From: CAG-791 sp963629395
GTDB lineage: Bacteria; Bacillota; Clostridia; Lachnospirales; Lachnospiraceae
Direction of reading: 5' to 3'
Length of the DNA stretch: 58,081 bases
Assembly (NCBI GenBank): GCA_963629395.1
Contig: CAVGIV010000007.1
Location: 1 to 58,081, forward strand
Shown: positions 1 through 8,102 of the stretch, one piece after another
How positions within the stretch are numbered: the first letter of the stretch is position 1
How the letters are laid out: the number at the start of each line of letters is the position of its first letter
Translations under genes and position numbers: made by a program
The notes under the pieces: generated by a model
Told to the model about the DNA's origin: nothing
What the model saw: only the letters and a program-made list of their open reading frames with translations
Database searches by the model: none

Positions 1-62
1 ATCGTGAATTTGCCTGCAAGCAGAGGGTTCACGTTGAAATATGGCAGGTGCTGAATAGATAC
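1..62 (-). repeat. Intergenic hairpin repeat, family B (copy cut by window edge)
   Basis: The first 62 bases match, in reverse complement, the spacers at 38071-38131, 48741-48796 and 51666-51717, and resemble 4296-4363 and 4995-5065. The shared core is TTGCCTGCAAGCAG flanked by GTGAA and TTCACG arms that can pair, giving an imperfect hairpin of about 55-60 bases. The left end may lie outside the window. It ends about 20 bases before recU. No coding potential is seen. Confidence 0.7.
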
Positions 63-81
63 AAATTGATAAGGATAGGGA

Positions 82-618
82 ATGGCAACCTGGAATTCAA
101 GAGGCCTTCGCGGCTCGCTTTTGGAAGAAGAAATCAACCGGACAAACGAAACCTACAAAGAACAGGGCCTGTGCCTGATCCAGAAGATCCCGACACCCAT
201 CACGCCCATTCAGCTTGACAAGGAAACCCGGCACATTACGCTGGCCTACTTTGAGCAGAAGAGTACCGTGGACTACATCGGTGTCGTGCAAGGGTATCCT
301 GTGTGCTTTGATGCCAAGGAGGTGAAAACCTCCACCTTTGCGCTCCAGAATATCCATCCGCACCAGGTGGACTTTATGCGGCGCTTTGAAAAACAGGACG
401 GCATTGCCTTTTTCCTGATTTACTATACCGGCATGGAGCAGTACTATTACCTACCCTTCCGCGATTTTCTTCCCTTCTGGGAACGGATGGAGGCCGGCGG
501 CCGCAAGAGCTTCCGCTTTGATGAGCTGGACCAGACCTACCTGCTCCCCAAGCGCCCCGGCGTCATGGTGCCCTACCTGGAGATGATTAATAAGGACATC
601 ACCGAGCGAGAAACGTAG
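82..618 (+). CDS. recU: Holliday junction resolvase RecU
   Basis: This 178-residue protein matches RecU, the Firmicute resolvase that cleaves Holliday junctions during recombination and chromosome segregation in the cytoplasm. The N-terminus reads MATWNSRGLRG, typical of the family. The nuclease core is visible as VDYIGV near residue 64 followed by FDAKE near 77-80, which supplies the acidic and lysine residues of the metal site. The QVDFM and FFLIYY segments after it are also family-like. Length is slightly below the roughly 200 of Bacillus RecU. The start is the only ATG before the conserved N-terminus, behind a weak GGATAGGGA. In many Firmicutes recU neighbours a penicillin-binding protein gene, which could lie upstream of the window; here the next gene is hisZ after a 477-base spacer. 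Confidence 0.9.
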   Translation: MATWNSRGLRGSLLEEEINRTNETYKEQGLCLIQKIPTPITPIQLDKETRHITLAYFEQKSTVDYIGVVQGYPVCFDAKEVKTSTFALQNIHPHQVDFMRRFEKQDGIAFFLIYYTGMEQYYYLPFRDFLPFWERMEAGGRKSFRFDELDQTYLLPKRPGVMVPYLEMINKDITERET

Positions 619-716
619 TGTTATGCAGAAAATGCATTCGGGATATTCGATGCACGAGCAAGGTGTGAAGTTTGTTTTGGCTGCACTGTATAAGGGGCTG
701 ACAGTCAGGGGATGGG

Positions 717-920
717 AGGTGCGATTTTGTGACGAGCAGATGGATTCTCATGAATGGAACAGATTCGCCAGCCCGACAGGAGCGCAACATGTTTGAGTCC
801 AAGACGTGGGCCTTCCTTCGGAAGGCCCACGGACGGACGAGTTTTGCGCGGATCGGGCGTTTGGTGAATCTGCGACGTTCATAGAGAATCCCTGCGAGGA
901 AAACATGAGCACCACCCATT
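717..920 (+). repeat. Long palindromic intergenic repeat, family C, copy 1
   Basis: This stretch recurs in reverse complement at about 39082-39283 with only scattered differences. It folds on itself: a left arm from about 735 (GATTCTCATGAATGGA) pairs imperfectly with a right arm near 880-895 (TTCATAGAGAATCC), and the centre at 805-831 is a perfect hairpin CGTGGGCCTTC/GAAGGCCCACG. The right end carries ATGAGCACCACCCA at 905-918. Together with 619-716, where I see nothing else, it fills the gap between recU and the his promoter. No ORF of plausible composition lies in it, so I read it as a non-coding mobile or structural repeat. Confidence 0.8.
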
Positions 921-964
921 TCCGGCGTCAGCCCCGAGGCGATAGGCTATGACGCTCGGCACGC

Positions 965-994
965 TTGACACAGGCGCAATCCCTCTGGTATAGT
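965..994 (+). promoter_or_regulatory. Sigma-A type promoter of the his operon
   Basis: A perfect TTGACA at 965-970 is followed after 18 bases by TATAGT at 989-994. Transcription would start near 1001, leaving a leader of about 95 bases before hisZ. No T-box, leader peptide rich in His codons or terminator was found in that leader. Confidence 0.75.
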
Positions 995-1095
995 CACACC
1001 TGGTTTAATTATTTACTAAATTATCACTGCACAGCACTAAAGCGACACACGGTAAGACCCAGCCGCCGACTGTGCAGAACATCAGTGAGGCAGAT

Positions 1096-2229
1096 ATGGC
1101 AGATCGAAAAAGACAGGAGCTACTCCATACACCGGAGGGCGTATGGGATCACTACGGCGCAGACTGCGCCCAGTACGAGACCCTCATACAGGGAATCGGC
1201 GAGACCATGCACCGGTACGGCTACGAGAGCATCAAAACGCCAACCTTTGAATTCTTCGACGTGTTCTCCCGGGAAATCGGAACAACACCGTCCAGAGAGC
1301 TGTATAAATTCTTCGACAAGGAAGGAAATACCCTCGTGCTGCGGCCGGACTTCACACCGTCGGTGGCCCGGTGTGCGGCCAAGTATTTCATGGATGAGGA
1401 GCGTCCCTTAAAGTTCTGCTACCAGGGGAGTGCGTTTATCAACACCTCCAATCTGCAGGGCAAGCTCAAGGAATCCACCCAGATGGGAGCTGAATGCATC
1501 AACGACGATTCCGCAGAGGCCGATGCAGAGATGCTGGCCCTTCTGATCGAGGCCCTTCTGGGCGCCGGCCTTGGCAAATTTCAGATCACCGTCGGCGATG
1601 TCGAATATTTTCGCGGCGTCTGCGAGGCGGCAGGACTGGATGGGGAGACGGAGAGTGCGCTTAGGGACTACATCTCCGGGAAAAACTATTTTGCCGCAGA
1701 AAATCTTCTGAAAAGCCAGGCACTGGACCCGGCCATCGCCGGGCAGCTCCTGCAGATTGCAGGCTTTGCAGGCAATGATGAGGACCTCGAGCTGATGCGA
1801 AAGACTGCGCCCAATGAACGGGCCGGCAGCGCCATCAGCCGGCTGATTGAGGTGTACCGGATACTAAAGCTCTACGGCTATGAGCAGTACATCAGCTTTG
1901 ACCTTTCGCTGCTGTCCAAATATCGCTACTATACCGGCATTTTGTTCAAGGCATACACCTACGGGGTGGGCGATCCGGTGGCAACCGGCGGACGGTATGA
2001 TACGCTCCTTGCACAGTTCGGCAAAGAGGCACCGGCGATCGGCTTCATGTTCCAGATCGATACGCTGCTGGAGGCGATGCGCAGCCAGAATGCAGAGCCC
2101 ATGGTCACACCGGCACCGGAGATCGTGACCTACACCAGAGATGACTATGCAGAGAAGCTTGCCAGCGTGCAGAAGGCCAGGAAGCTCGGACGCCGCATCA
2201 CGCTGGTTCCGAAGAAAGGAGAACAGTAA
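1096..2229 (+). CDS. hisZ: ATP phosphoribosyltransferase regulatory subunit HisZ
   Basis: HisZ is a histidyl-tRNA synthetase paralogue that binds short-form HisG and makes it active and histidine-sensitive in the first step of histidine synthesis. The class II synthetase fold is evident from LLHTPEGVWDHYG at the N-terminus, LRPDFTPSVAR (motif 2 region), STQMGAECIN and the C-terminal ATGGRYDTLLAQFG. The anticodon-binding domain of true HisRS is largely absent; the protein is about 377 residues. I choose ATG 1096 because GAGG lies six bases upstream and homology begins there; GTG 1072 in the same frame would add eight residues. It is the first gene of the his operon and is followed by hisG after one base. 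Confidence 0.92.
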   Translation: MADRKRQELLHTPEGVWDHYGADCAQYETLIQGIGETMHRYGYESIKTPTFEFFDVFSREIGTTPSRELYKFFDKEGNTLVLRPDFTPSVARCAAKYFMDEERPLKFCYQGSAFINTSNLQGKLKESTQMGAECINDDSAEADAEMLALLIEALLGAGLGKFQITVGDVEYFRGVCEAAGLDGETESALRDYISGKNYFAAENLLKSQALDPAIAGQLLQIAGFAGNDEDLELMRKTAPNERAGSAISRLIEVYRILKLYGYEQYISFDLSLLSKYRYYTGILFKAYTYGVGDPVATGGRYDTLLAQFGKEAPAIGFMFQIDTLLEAMRSQNAEPMVTPAPEIVTYTRDDYAEKLASVQKARKLGRRITLVPKKGEQ

Positions 2230-2230
2230 G

Positions 2231-2863
2231 ATGGAGGAGCTGACAATTGCCCTGACAAAGGGAAGGCTTGCAGAGGAAACCATGGAGCTGTTTGAACGGG
2301 CGGGGTATTCCTGCAGCGAGATGAAGGAGGATACGAGAAAGCTCATCTTCCGCAACAAGGAGCAGAAGCTGAACTTTTTCCTCTCCAAGGGACCGGATGT
2401 GCCGACGTATGTGGAGCGCGGCGCAGCCGACATCGGTGTTGCCGGTTCGGATGTCATTCTGGAGGAGCAGCGAAGAGCCTACGAGGTGCTGGATCTTGGC
2501 TTTGGCAAGTGCCGCATGTGCGTAGCAGGTCCCGAGAGCGCCAGAGAGAAGCTTCGTCACCACGAAATGATCCGCGTTGCGTCCAAGTACCCCAACATTG
2601 CCAGAGACTATTTTTACCATGACAAGCAGCAGACCGTGGACCTTGTGAAGCTCCACGGCTCTGTGGAGCTGGGAACCGTCGTAGGTCTCTCCGATGTCAT
2701 CGTCGATATCGTGGAGACCGGATCTACGCTCAAGGCCAACGGGCTGGTGGTTCTGGAAACGGTCTGCGACATCTCGGCGCGCATGATCGTCAATCAGGTC
2801 AGCATGCAGATGAAGCAGGAGAGGATCCGCAGACTCATCGATGACGTGCGGAAGGCACTGTAG
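2231..2863 (+). CDS. hisG: ATP phosphoribosyltransferase catalytic subunit HisG, short form
   Basis: HisG condenses ATP with PRPP to phosphoribosyl-ATP, the committed step of histidine synthesis. At 210 residues it is the short form, which lacks the C-terminal regulatory domain and therefore depends on HisZ, encoded immediately upstream. Recognisable segments are ALTKGRLAEE at the N-terminus, GAADIGVAGSDVI, and the PRPP-binding stretch DIVETGSTLKANGL near residue 155-170. The start ATG 2231 begins one base after the hisZ stop, with AAGGAG about nine bases upstream inside hisZ, so the two are probably translationally coupled and made in equal amounts. Confidence 0.95.
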   Translation: MEELTIALTKGRLAEETMELFERAGYSCSEMKEDTRKLIFRNKEQKLNFFLSKGPDVPTYVERGAADIGVAGSDVILEEQRRAYEVLDLGFGKCRMCVAGPESAREKLRHHEMIRVASKYPNIARDYFYHDKQQTVDLVKLHGSVELGTVVGLSDVIVDIVETGSTLKANGLVVLETVCDISARMIVNQVSMQMKQERIRRLIDDVRKAL

Positions 2864-2875
2864 GAGACCGAGTAT

Positions 2876-2903
2876 ACCGGACACCTCCGCCAGGACCCGT
2901 CGC
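2876..2903 (+). repeat. Remnant of the 161-165-bp inverted repeat, family D
   Basis: These 28 bases are identical to 18066-18093, the right arm of the family D element upstream of era. Only this end fragment is present between hisG and hisD. It suggests either a decayed copy or recruitment of one arm as a small intergenic element. Confidence 0.7.
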
Positions 2904-2946
2904 TGTGCTAAGTTGCCGGCGCATCGGACAGGAGAGGAAATCTACT

Positions 2947-4245
2947 ATGAAGATTGCAGCACTTACAAAAACATCGCAAACCGAGCTCCTCGAGCTCTTA
3001 AAGGGAAGAAATCCTGCCAGCTACACCGGGCAGCAGGCGGCAGTGGATGCCATTATTCAGAATGTGCGGGATAATGGCGATGCGGCAGTCCTTGGCTATG
3101 AGCAGCAGTTCGACCACTGCACGCTGACACCGGAAACGCTCAAGGTGACGCGGCAGGAGATTGACGAGGCCTATGCCGCCCTCGATCCGGAATTTATTGC
3201 CGTTATGAAGCGTGCAGCGGCGAACATTCGGGAGTATCATGAGAAGCAGAAGACCAACAGCTGGATCACGATGAAGGAGGATGGGACGATCCTCGGACAG
3301 AAGGTGACACCCATCGAGATTTCGGGCTGCTACGTCCCGGGCGGACGGGCTGTGTATCCTTCCAGCGTTCTGATGAATATCATTCCCGCAAAGGTGGCCG
3401 GTGTTTCGCGCATTGTCATGTGCACACCGCCCGGAGCAGACGGCAAGGCACCGGCAGGGTCTTTGGTCGCAGCAGATATAGCAGGTGCCGATGAAATCTA
3501 CAAGGTCGGTGGCGCGCAGGCAATCGCAGCCATGGCGTACGGCACCCAGACCATTCCGAAGGTAGACAAGATCACCGGTCCCGGCAATATCTACGTTGCC
3601 CTGGCCAAAAAGGCCTGCTTTGGCATTACCGGCATTGATTCGGTGGCAGGCCCCTCGGAGATTCTGGTGATTGCAGATGAAACGGCCAATCCGCGCTACA
3701 TTGCGGCAGACCTTCTCTCCCAGGCCGAGCACGATCCTTTGGCCTCAGCGATCCTTTTGACGACCTCGAGACCCTTTGCGGAGGCGGTTTCCGCGGAAAT
3801 CGACAAATTCCTGGAGACGCTGGAGCGGGCAGAGATCATCCGTCAGTCTCTGGACAACTACGGCTGCGCCTTTGTCGGTGAGACGACAGAGGATCTTATT
3901 GATGCCGCCAACGCCATTGCATCCGAGCATATGGAGATTGTGACCAAGGATGCATTTGAGCTTATGACCAAAATAAAAAATGCCGGCGCCATCTTCCTTG
4001 GAAGCTATTCCTCGGAGCCCTTAGGGGATTATTACGCAGGCCCCAATCACATCCTGCCGACCAACGGGACCGCACGGTTCTTCTCGCCCCTGGGCGTGGA
4101 TCAGTTTGTGAAAAAGACAAGCATCATTTCCTACTCCAAGGATGCGCTGGAAAAGGTGCATGGGGATATTGAGCTGTTCGCGAGGAACGAGGGACTGACG
4201 GCCCATGCCAATTCCATTGCCGTGCGCTTTGACGGCAAGGAGTAG
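2947..4245 (+). CDS. hisD: Histidinol dehydrogenase HisD
   Basis: HisD carries out the last two steps of histidine synthesis, oxidising L-histidinol to histidine with NAD+ and a bound zinc. The 432-residue product has full family length. Diagnostic stretches are GCYVPGGRAVYPSS, ITGPGNIYVALAKK, VAGPSEILVIAD, QAEHDPLASA (zinc-site region) and YYAGPNHILPTNGTARF. ATG 2947 is preceded by GAGAGGAAAT and starts at the conserved N-terminus. It is third in the his operon, 83 bases after hisG with a family D remnant in the spacer. Confidence 0.96.
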   Translation: MKIAALTKTSQTELLELLKGRNPASYTGQQAAVDAIIQNVRDNGDAAVLGYEQQFDHCTLTPETLKVTRQEIDEAYAALDPEFIAVMKRAAANIREYHEKQKTNSWITMKEDGTILGQKVTPIEISGCYVPGGRAVYPSSVLMNIIPAKVAGVSRIVMCTPPGADGKAPAGSLVAADIAGADEIYKVGGAQAIAAMAYGTQTIPKVDKITGPGNIYVALAKKACFGITGIDSVAGPSEILVIADETANPRYIAADLLSQAEHDPLASAILLTTSRPFAEAVSAEIDKFLETLERAEIIRQSLDNYGCAFVGETTEDLIDAANAIASEHMEIVTKDAFELMTKIKNAGAIFLGSYSSEPLGDYYAGPNHILPTNGTARFFSPLGVDQFVKKTSIISYSKDALEKVHGDIELFARNEGLTAHANSIAVRFDGKE

Positions 4246-4247
4246 CT

Positions 4248-4363
4248 GATTTTTATTTGTAGTGGTGCCTGCGCGAGCAGGCATGGTGGTTTTAGCACCC
4301 GTCTCGAATTTGCCTGCAGGCAGTGGACTCACGCTGAAACAGGGCGGGTGCCAGACAGAAAGA
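4248..4363 (+). repeat. Composite palindromic repeat, families A and B
   Basis: The spacer between hisD and hisB begins with GATTTTTATTTGTAGTGG and an 18-base perfect palindrome at 4266-4283 (family A). It continues with a family B-type hairpin bounded by GCACCCG and CGGGTGC at about 4296-4352. The A part is nearly identical to 48694-48740. It lies inside the his operon without an evident poly-T terminator, so it may act on mRNA structure or stability rather than stop transcription. Confidence 0.8.
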
Positions 4364-4370
4364 ACGCGTT

Positions 4371-4979
4371 ATGGAACAGGTACAGGGCCGCACGGCCGTC
4401 ATCACAAGGACAACGAAGGAAACAGATATTACCCTGGAGCTATCTCTGGACGGCAAGGGGAGCGCACAGGTGGATACCGGCATCGGATTTTTTGATCATA
4501 TGCTGGACGGCTTTGCCAGGCACGGACTGTTTGATGTAAAGGCGACCGTGAAGGGCGATCTTGCTGTAGACGGACATCACAGCGTGGAGGACTGCGGCAT
4601 CGTGCTCGGACAGGCCATCCGGCAGGCAGTTGGGGATAAAAAAGGCATCCGGCGGTACGGATACTTTGTCCTTCCGATGGACGAAGCGCTGGTGATGTGT
4701 GCGGTGGATTTGTGCGACCGCCCGTATTTTGTCTTATCCGGTGCGGAGCGCTTTGAGAGCGTACCGATGGTCGGTGGGCTGGATACGCAGCTGGTGCGGG
4801 AGTTTTTCTATTCCGTCAGCTACAGTGCCGGCATGAATCTGCATTTCCGGATTCTGGAAGGCGTCAATGCCCATCACATCATCGAAGCGATGTTTAAGGC
4901 ATTCTCCAAGGCCCTTGACATGGCAACGCAGAAGGATGCACGGATTGAGGATGTGCTGAGCACCAAGGGCTCGCTGTAG
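4371..4979 (+). CDS. hisB: Imidazoleglycerol-phosphate dehydratase HisB
   Basis: HisB dehydrates imidazoleglycerol phosphate to imidazoleacetol phosphate, using two manganese ions. This 202-residue protein is the monofunctional dehydratase without the histidinol-phosphatase domain seen in Escherichia coli. The metal-binding motifs are clear: DTGIGFFDHMLDGFARHG near residue 40-57, DGHHSVEDCG near 70, and EGVNAHHIIEAMFKAF near 165-180. ATG 4371 opens the conserved sequence; the upstream spacer is a repeat, and the SD-like sequence AGAAAGAACGC is weak. It is the fourth gene of the his operon. Confidence 0.95.
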   Translation: MEQVQGRTAVITRTTKETDITLELSLDGKGSAQVDTGIGFFDHMLDGFARHGLFDVKATVKGDLAVDGHHSVEDCGIVLGQAIRQAVGDKKGIRRYGYFVLPMDEALVMCAVDLCDRPYFVLSGAERFESVPMVGGLDTQLVREFFYSVSYSAGMNLHFRILEGVNAHHIIEAMFKAFSKALDMATQKDARIEDVLSTKGSL

Positions 4980-4994
4980 CGGTGCTTGCAGATT

Positions 4995-5065
4995 TCTTGC
5001 CGTAGATTTGTCCGCAAGCAGATGGTTACGTTGAAATATGGCAGTGTCTAAACAGATATGCAGAA
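4995..5065 (-). repeat. Intergenic hairpin repeat, family B
   Basis: This spacer contains TTTGTCCGCAAGCAG and GGTTACGTTGAAATATGGCAG, a diverged copy of the element at 1-62, in the same orientation. It spans the gap between hisB and the HisIE gene, and an ATG inside it (5038) is in frame with that gene but is probably not the true start. Confidence 0.65.
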
Positions 5066-5082
5066 AGTACGGGGAGAGAAAC

Positions 5083-6387
5083 GTGGAGCAGGAACTGAAG
5101 AAATTTGTGGCATGCATCTATCTTAAGGACGGAAAGGCAAACCGGAATCTGAAGGATTCCCGCGTTGTCAGCGACGATCCGGTGGCACTGGCCAAGACTT
5201 ATGCAGACGGCGGGGTGGACGCCATTCTTATTTTCGATCAATCGGAGAACGACGAGGAGCACGAGAAGGCGATCGGAATTCTGCGCAGCATCTGCGGACA
5301 GGTGAATGTACCGATCTACGGAGCCGGACACGTAAATCGCCTCGAGGATGTGAAAAAGCTGATCTACGCCGGATGCGCAAAGGCGGCTCTGAATTTCTCC
5401 AAGGAAAGCAATCTGGAGATGCTTAAGGAAGCGGCGGAGCGCTTCGGCAAGGACCGGATTGCGGCCTGCTACCGCGCGGCGGATGCCATTCACGCGCACA
5501 AGGATGAAATCGTCAACTACGTGGACGAGCTGGTGCTGATCGATGAGACCGATGTCCGCAACGCCTTAAAGCTTGAGGAGGTACCGTCCATTCTGACCCT
5601 TCCGGAGATATCGCTGGATAAGGTGCTGGAATTCGGACAGCTTAAAAGCGTCAGCGGCATCTCCGGCAATGCCATCAACGACAATATCGATCAGATTGCA
5701 GATCTTCGGAAGCTCTGCCTCGAGAACGGCATCACCGTATCCCGCCACAAGGCCAGATTCACCTGGAACGATTTCAAAAAGGATCCCCAGGGACTGGTGC
5801 CAGTCGTTGTACAGGAGGCCTCCACGGGAGAGGTGCTGATGGTGGCCTATATGAATGAGGAGGCCTACAGCAACACCGTCTCCACCGGGCGCATGACCTA
5901 CTGGTCCCGCAGCCGGCAGGCCCTTTGGATCAAGGGAGAGACCAGCGGCCATTTCCAGTATGTACGCTCACTTACGGCAGACTGCGATATGGATACAATT
6001 CTGGCCAAGGTGGATCAGATCGGCGCCGCGTGCCACACCGGCAGCCACAGCTGCTTTTTCCAGACAGACCTGGTGCTGAAGGAGGAGGATGAGCTTGATC
6101 CCATGAAGGTACTCGAGAGGGATTACCGGACCATCACGGACCGCAGAGACCACCCGAAGGAAGGCTCGTACACAAATTATCTGTTCGACAAGGGCATTGA
6201 CAAGATGCTCAAGAAGCTGGGTGAGGAGTGCACAGAGGTTGTTATCGCAGCCAAGAACACCGACTCCACCGAGGTTGTATATGAGGTATCGGATCTTCTG
6301 TATCACCTGATGGTCGTTATGGCAGAAAAGAACGTGACCTGGAAGGACATCACCGAGGAGCTGGTGCGAAGAGCCAAGAGCGAGTAG
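5083..6387 (+). CDS. hisIE: Bifunctional PR-AMP cyclohydrolase / PR-ATP pyrophosphatase with a degenerate N-terminal HisF-like domain
   Basis: The 434-residue protein has three parts. Residues about 6-215 align by eye with HisA/HisF barrels (compare the window's own HisF at 38235). Residues about 222-325 are HisI, with ADCDMD and GAACHTGSHSCFF metal sites, which opens the ring of phosphoribosyl-AMP. Residues about 340-434 are HisE, with KLGEECTEVVIAAKN, which hydrolyses phosphoribosyl-ATP. In the barrel the catalytic Asp of HisF strand 1 (CLDVKDG) is Tyr (CIYLKDG, residue 13), and the strand 5 Asp (AIDAR) is not kept (ACYRA), so this domain is probably not an isomerase or cyclase. I choose GTG 5083, with GGGAGAG upstream; ATG 5038 in the repeat would add 15 residues. 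It closes the his operon. Confidence 0.88.
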   Translation: MEQELKKFVACIYLKDGKANRNLKDSRVVSDDPVALAKTYADGGVDAILIFDQSENDEEHEKAIGILRSICGQVNVPIYGAGHVNRLEDVKKLIYAGCAKAALNFSKESNLEMLKEAAERFGKDRIAACYRAADAIHAHKDEIVNYVDELVLIDETDVRNALKLEEVPSILTLPEISLDKVLEFGQLKSVSGISGNAINDNIDQIADLRKLCLENGITVSRHKARFTWNDFKKDPQGLVPVVVQEASTGEVLMVAYMNEEAYSNTVSTGRMTYWSRSRQALWIKGETSGHFQYVRSLTADCDMDTILAKVDQIGAACHTGSHSCFFQTDLVLKEEDELDPMKVLERDYRTITDRRDHPKEGSYTNYLFDKGIDKMLKKLGEECTEVVIAAKNTDSTEVVYEVSDLLYHLMVVMAEKNVTWKDITEELVRRAKSE

Positions 6388-6467
6388 GGCGCCGCGGACA
6401 TTTTCGGATGCCTGCTGGTGTATGACGACAGGTATATGGGCCGTGAAGGCCCGGAGGGGAGGAAGGT

Positions 6468-8102
6468 ATGTTCGCGTGCCCTGGGTGCGGCGCAGGTCTT
6501 CGCTTTGACATTGCCAGTCAGAAGCTGCACTGTGATTATTGCGACGGCTCTTATTCAGTCACAGACTACCCGTATGAAAAGTCTGCGGCGGGAAGGACCA
6601 TGTACGATGTGACTGTGTTCACCTGCCCCGCGTGCGGCGGAGAGCTCGAGAGCACGGATAATGAAATCATTCAGTTCTGCCCGTTCTGCGGCGCATCGAA
6701 CGTACTGTCCTCCCGCATGGAGGGGCGCCTGCGTCCGCAGCACATCATTCCCTTTCAGAAAACCAAACAGGACTGCGTGCAGGCCTTTCAGAAAAAGGCA
6801 AGGCGCGCCCTTTTTGCACCAAAGGAGCTGCGGGATCCGTCCTTTCTGGAGGGCTTTCGGGGTATTTACCTCCCGTATTGGGAATATGAGGTCGATCAGG
6901 GAACGGAAGGGGACGGCGTAACCTTTGAGGGAACCAAGACCGTCAAGGACTACTACGACGTCTATCAGATCACGGTTCCTCTGGCGGCAACGCTGAGTGG
7001 CCTGCAGTACGACGCCTCCAGCTCCTTTGACGATGTCATCGGTGAAGAGATTGCGCCCTTCGGCGGCAAAGAGAGCCAGGAGGAGTTCGAGCCAGGTTAC
7101 CTGGCCGGCTTCTATGCGGACACGGCGGATGTCCCGTCGGAGGTGTATGAGAGTCAGATCCGCGAATATGCCAACGAACGGACGCAGAAGGAGCTGAAGA
7201 CCATCTACATGAAAAAGGGCTATGTGGTGGAGAAGCTTCCGGATCCGAATGCAGCCTACCACACATCCATCCGGTCGGCAGAGCGCCTGCTGGTTCCGGT
7301 GTGGTTTCTCACCTTCCGCGGCAAGAGCCGCGTGTCCTATTCCGTCATCAACGGTGAGACAGGCAAAATATCGGCCGATATTCCAGTAGATGTCAAGCGT
7401 TACCTTCTGTGGTCCCTGCTGCTGGCAGTGCCGCTTTTTGGCCTTTTGAATTTCCTTGTGTCTGCCACAGCGCCGTCGGCAATGCTCGGCTGCGGATATC
7501 TTGCGGCCCTGTGCGGCGTGATCTACTGCTGGACCATGAGCTGCATCATCGACCGGAATCGGCACGCAGACGACCTTGGATATTTGTATCTCCACGGCAC
7601 GCCCAAGGAAGAGAGCAGCACCTGGAAACGGACACGAAGGATTCTGGGATATATACATAAACGCATAGGGAACATTATCTGGGGCGTTCTCATTGCGCTT
7701 GCCATTGTATTTGTGGCCATTGCAGATGAGCTGGACTTTTCGCTGGAGGACATCCTGGGAGTCTTTGGATGCTACGGAGTGCTAGGCTCGGCGGGTGCAA
7801 AATGCCTGGGGGTATTTGCTGTGCTCCTGGTGCTCTATGCGCTGTGGCGGTGGCTGGATGCGACGGATAATCGCATGCTCCTGGAAGCGCTGCTCCCGGA
7901 GCTGGCCATTGGGACGGTTCTTCTCGTGCGGCACGCAAAGCCGGTGCAGGACTATTATTACTACGGCGGAATGCTGGTCTGCCTGGTACTCGTGGCGGTA
8001 TCATTGGCCGCGCTGATTTTCCGTTACAACGAGCTTTCCACACATCCCATACCGAATTTCCATGACAGGAAGGGAGGAGGCAGCGATGAAGAGAGGCAAT
8101 AG
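6468..8102 (+). CDS. Zinc-ribbon, multi-spanning membrane protein
   Basis: The 544-residue product starts with paired zinc ribbons: CPGCG and CDYC near residues 4-25, then CPACGG and CPFCG near residues 48-70. These resemble the TFIIB-type zinc-ribbon proteins found in Firmicutes next to TPM-domain proteins. A soluble middle part follows, then several hydrophobic stretches between about 310 and 515 that look like membrane spans. Its function is unknown. GGAGG lies just before ATG 6468. The reading frame overlaps the next gene by 17 bases, so the two are almost certainly cotranscribed and coupled. No enzyme signature was recognised. Confidence 0.8.
   Translation: MFACPGCGAGLRFDIASQKLHCDYCDGSYSVTDYPYEKSAAGRTMYDVTVFTCPACGGELESTDNEIIQFCPFCGASNVLSSRMEGRLRPQHIIPFQKTKQDCVQAFQKKARRALFAPKELRDPSFLEGFRGIYLPYWEYEVDQGTEGDGVTFEGTKTVKDYYDVYQITVPLAATLSGLQYDASSSFDDVIGEEIAPFGGKESQEEFEPGYLAGFYADTADVPSEVYESQIREYANERTQKELKTIYMKKGYVVEKLPDPNAAYHTSIRSAERLLVPVWFLTFRGKSRVSYSVINGETGKISADIPVDVKRYLLWSLLLAVPLFGLLNFLVSATAPSAMLGCGYLAALCGVIYCWTMSCIIDRNRHADDLGYLYLHGTPKEESSTWKRTRRILGYIHKRIGNIIWGVLIALAIVFVAIADELDFSLEDILGVFGCYGVLGSAGAKCLGVFAVLLVLYALWRWLDATDNRMLLEALLPELAIGTVLLVRHAKPVQDYYYYGGMLVCLVLVAVSLAALIFRYNELSTHPIPNFHDRKGGGSDEERQ

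Noticed and set aside
995..1095. His leader peptide or attenuator
   Set aside because: No start codon followed by a run of His codons and no terminator hairpin lie in the leader.
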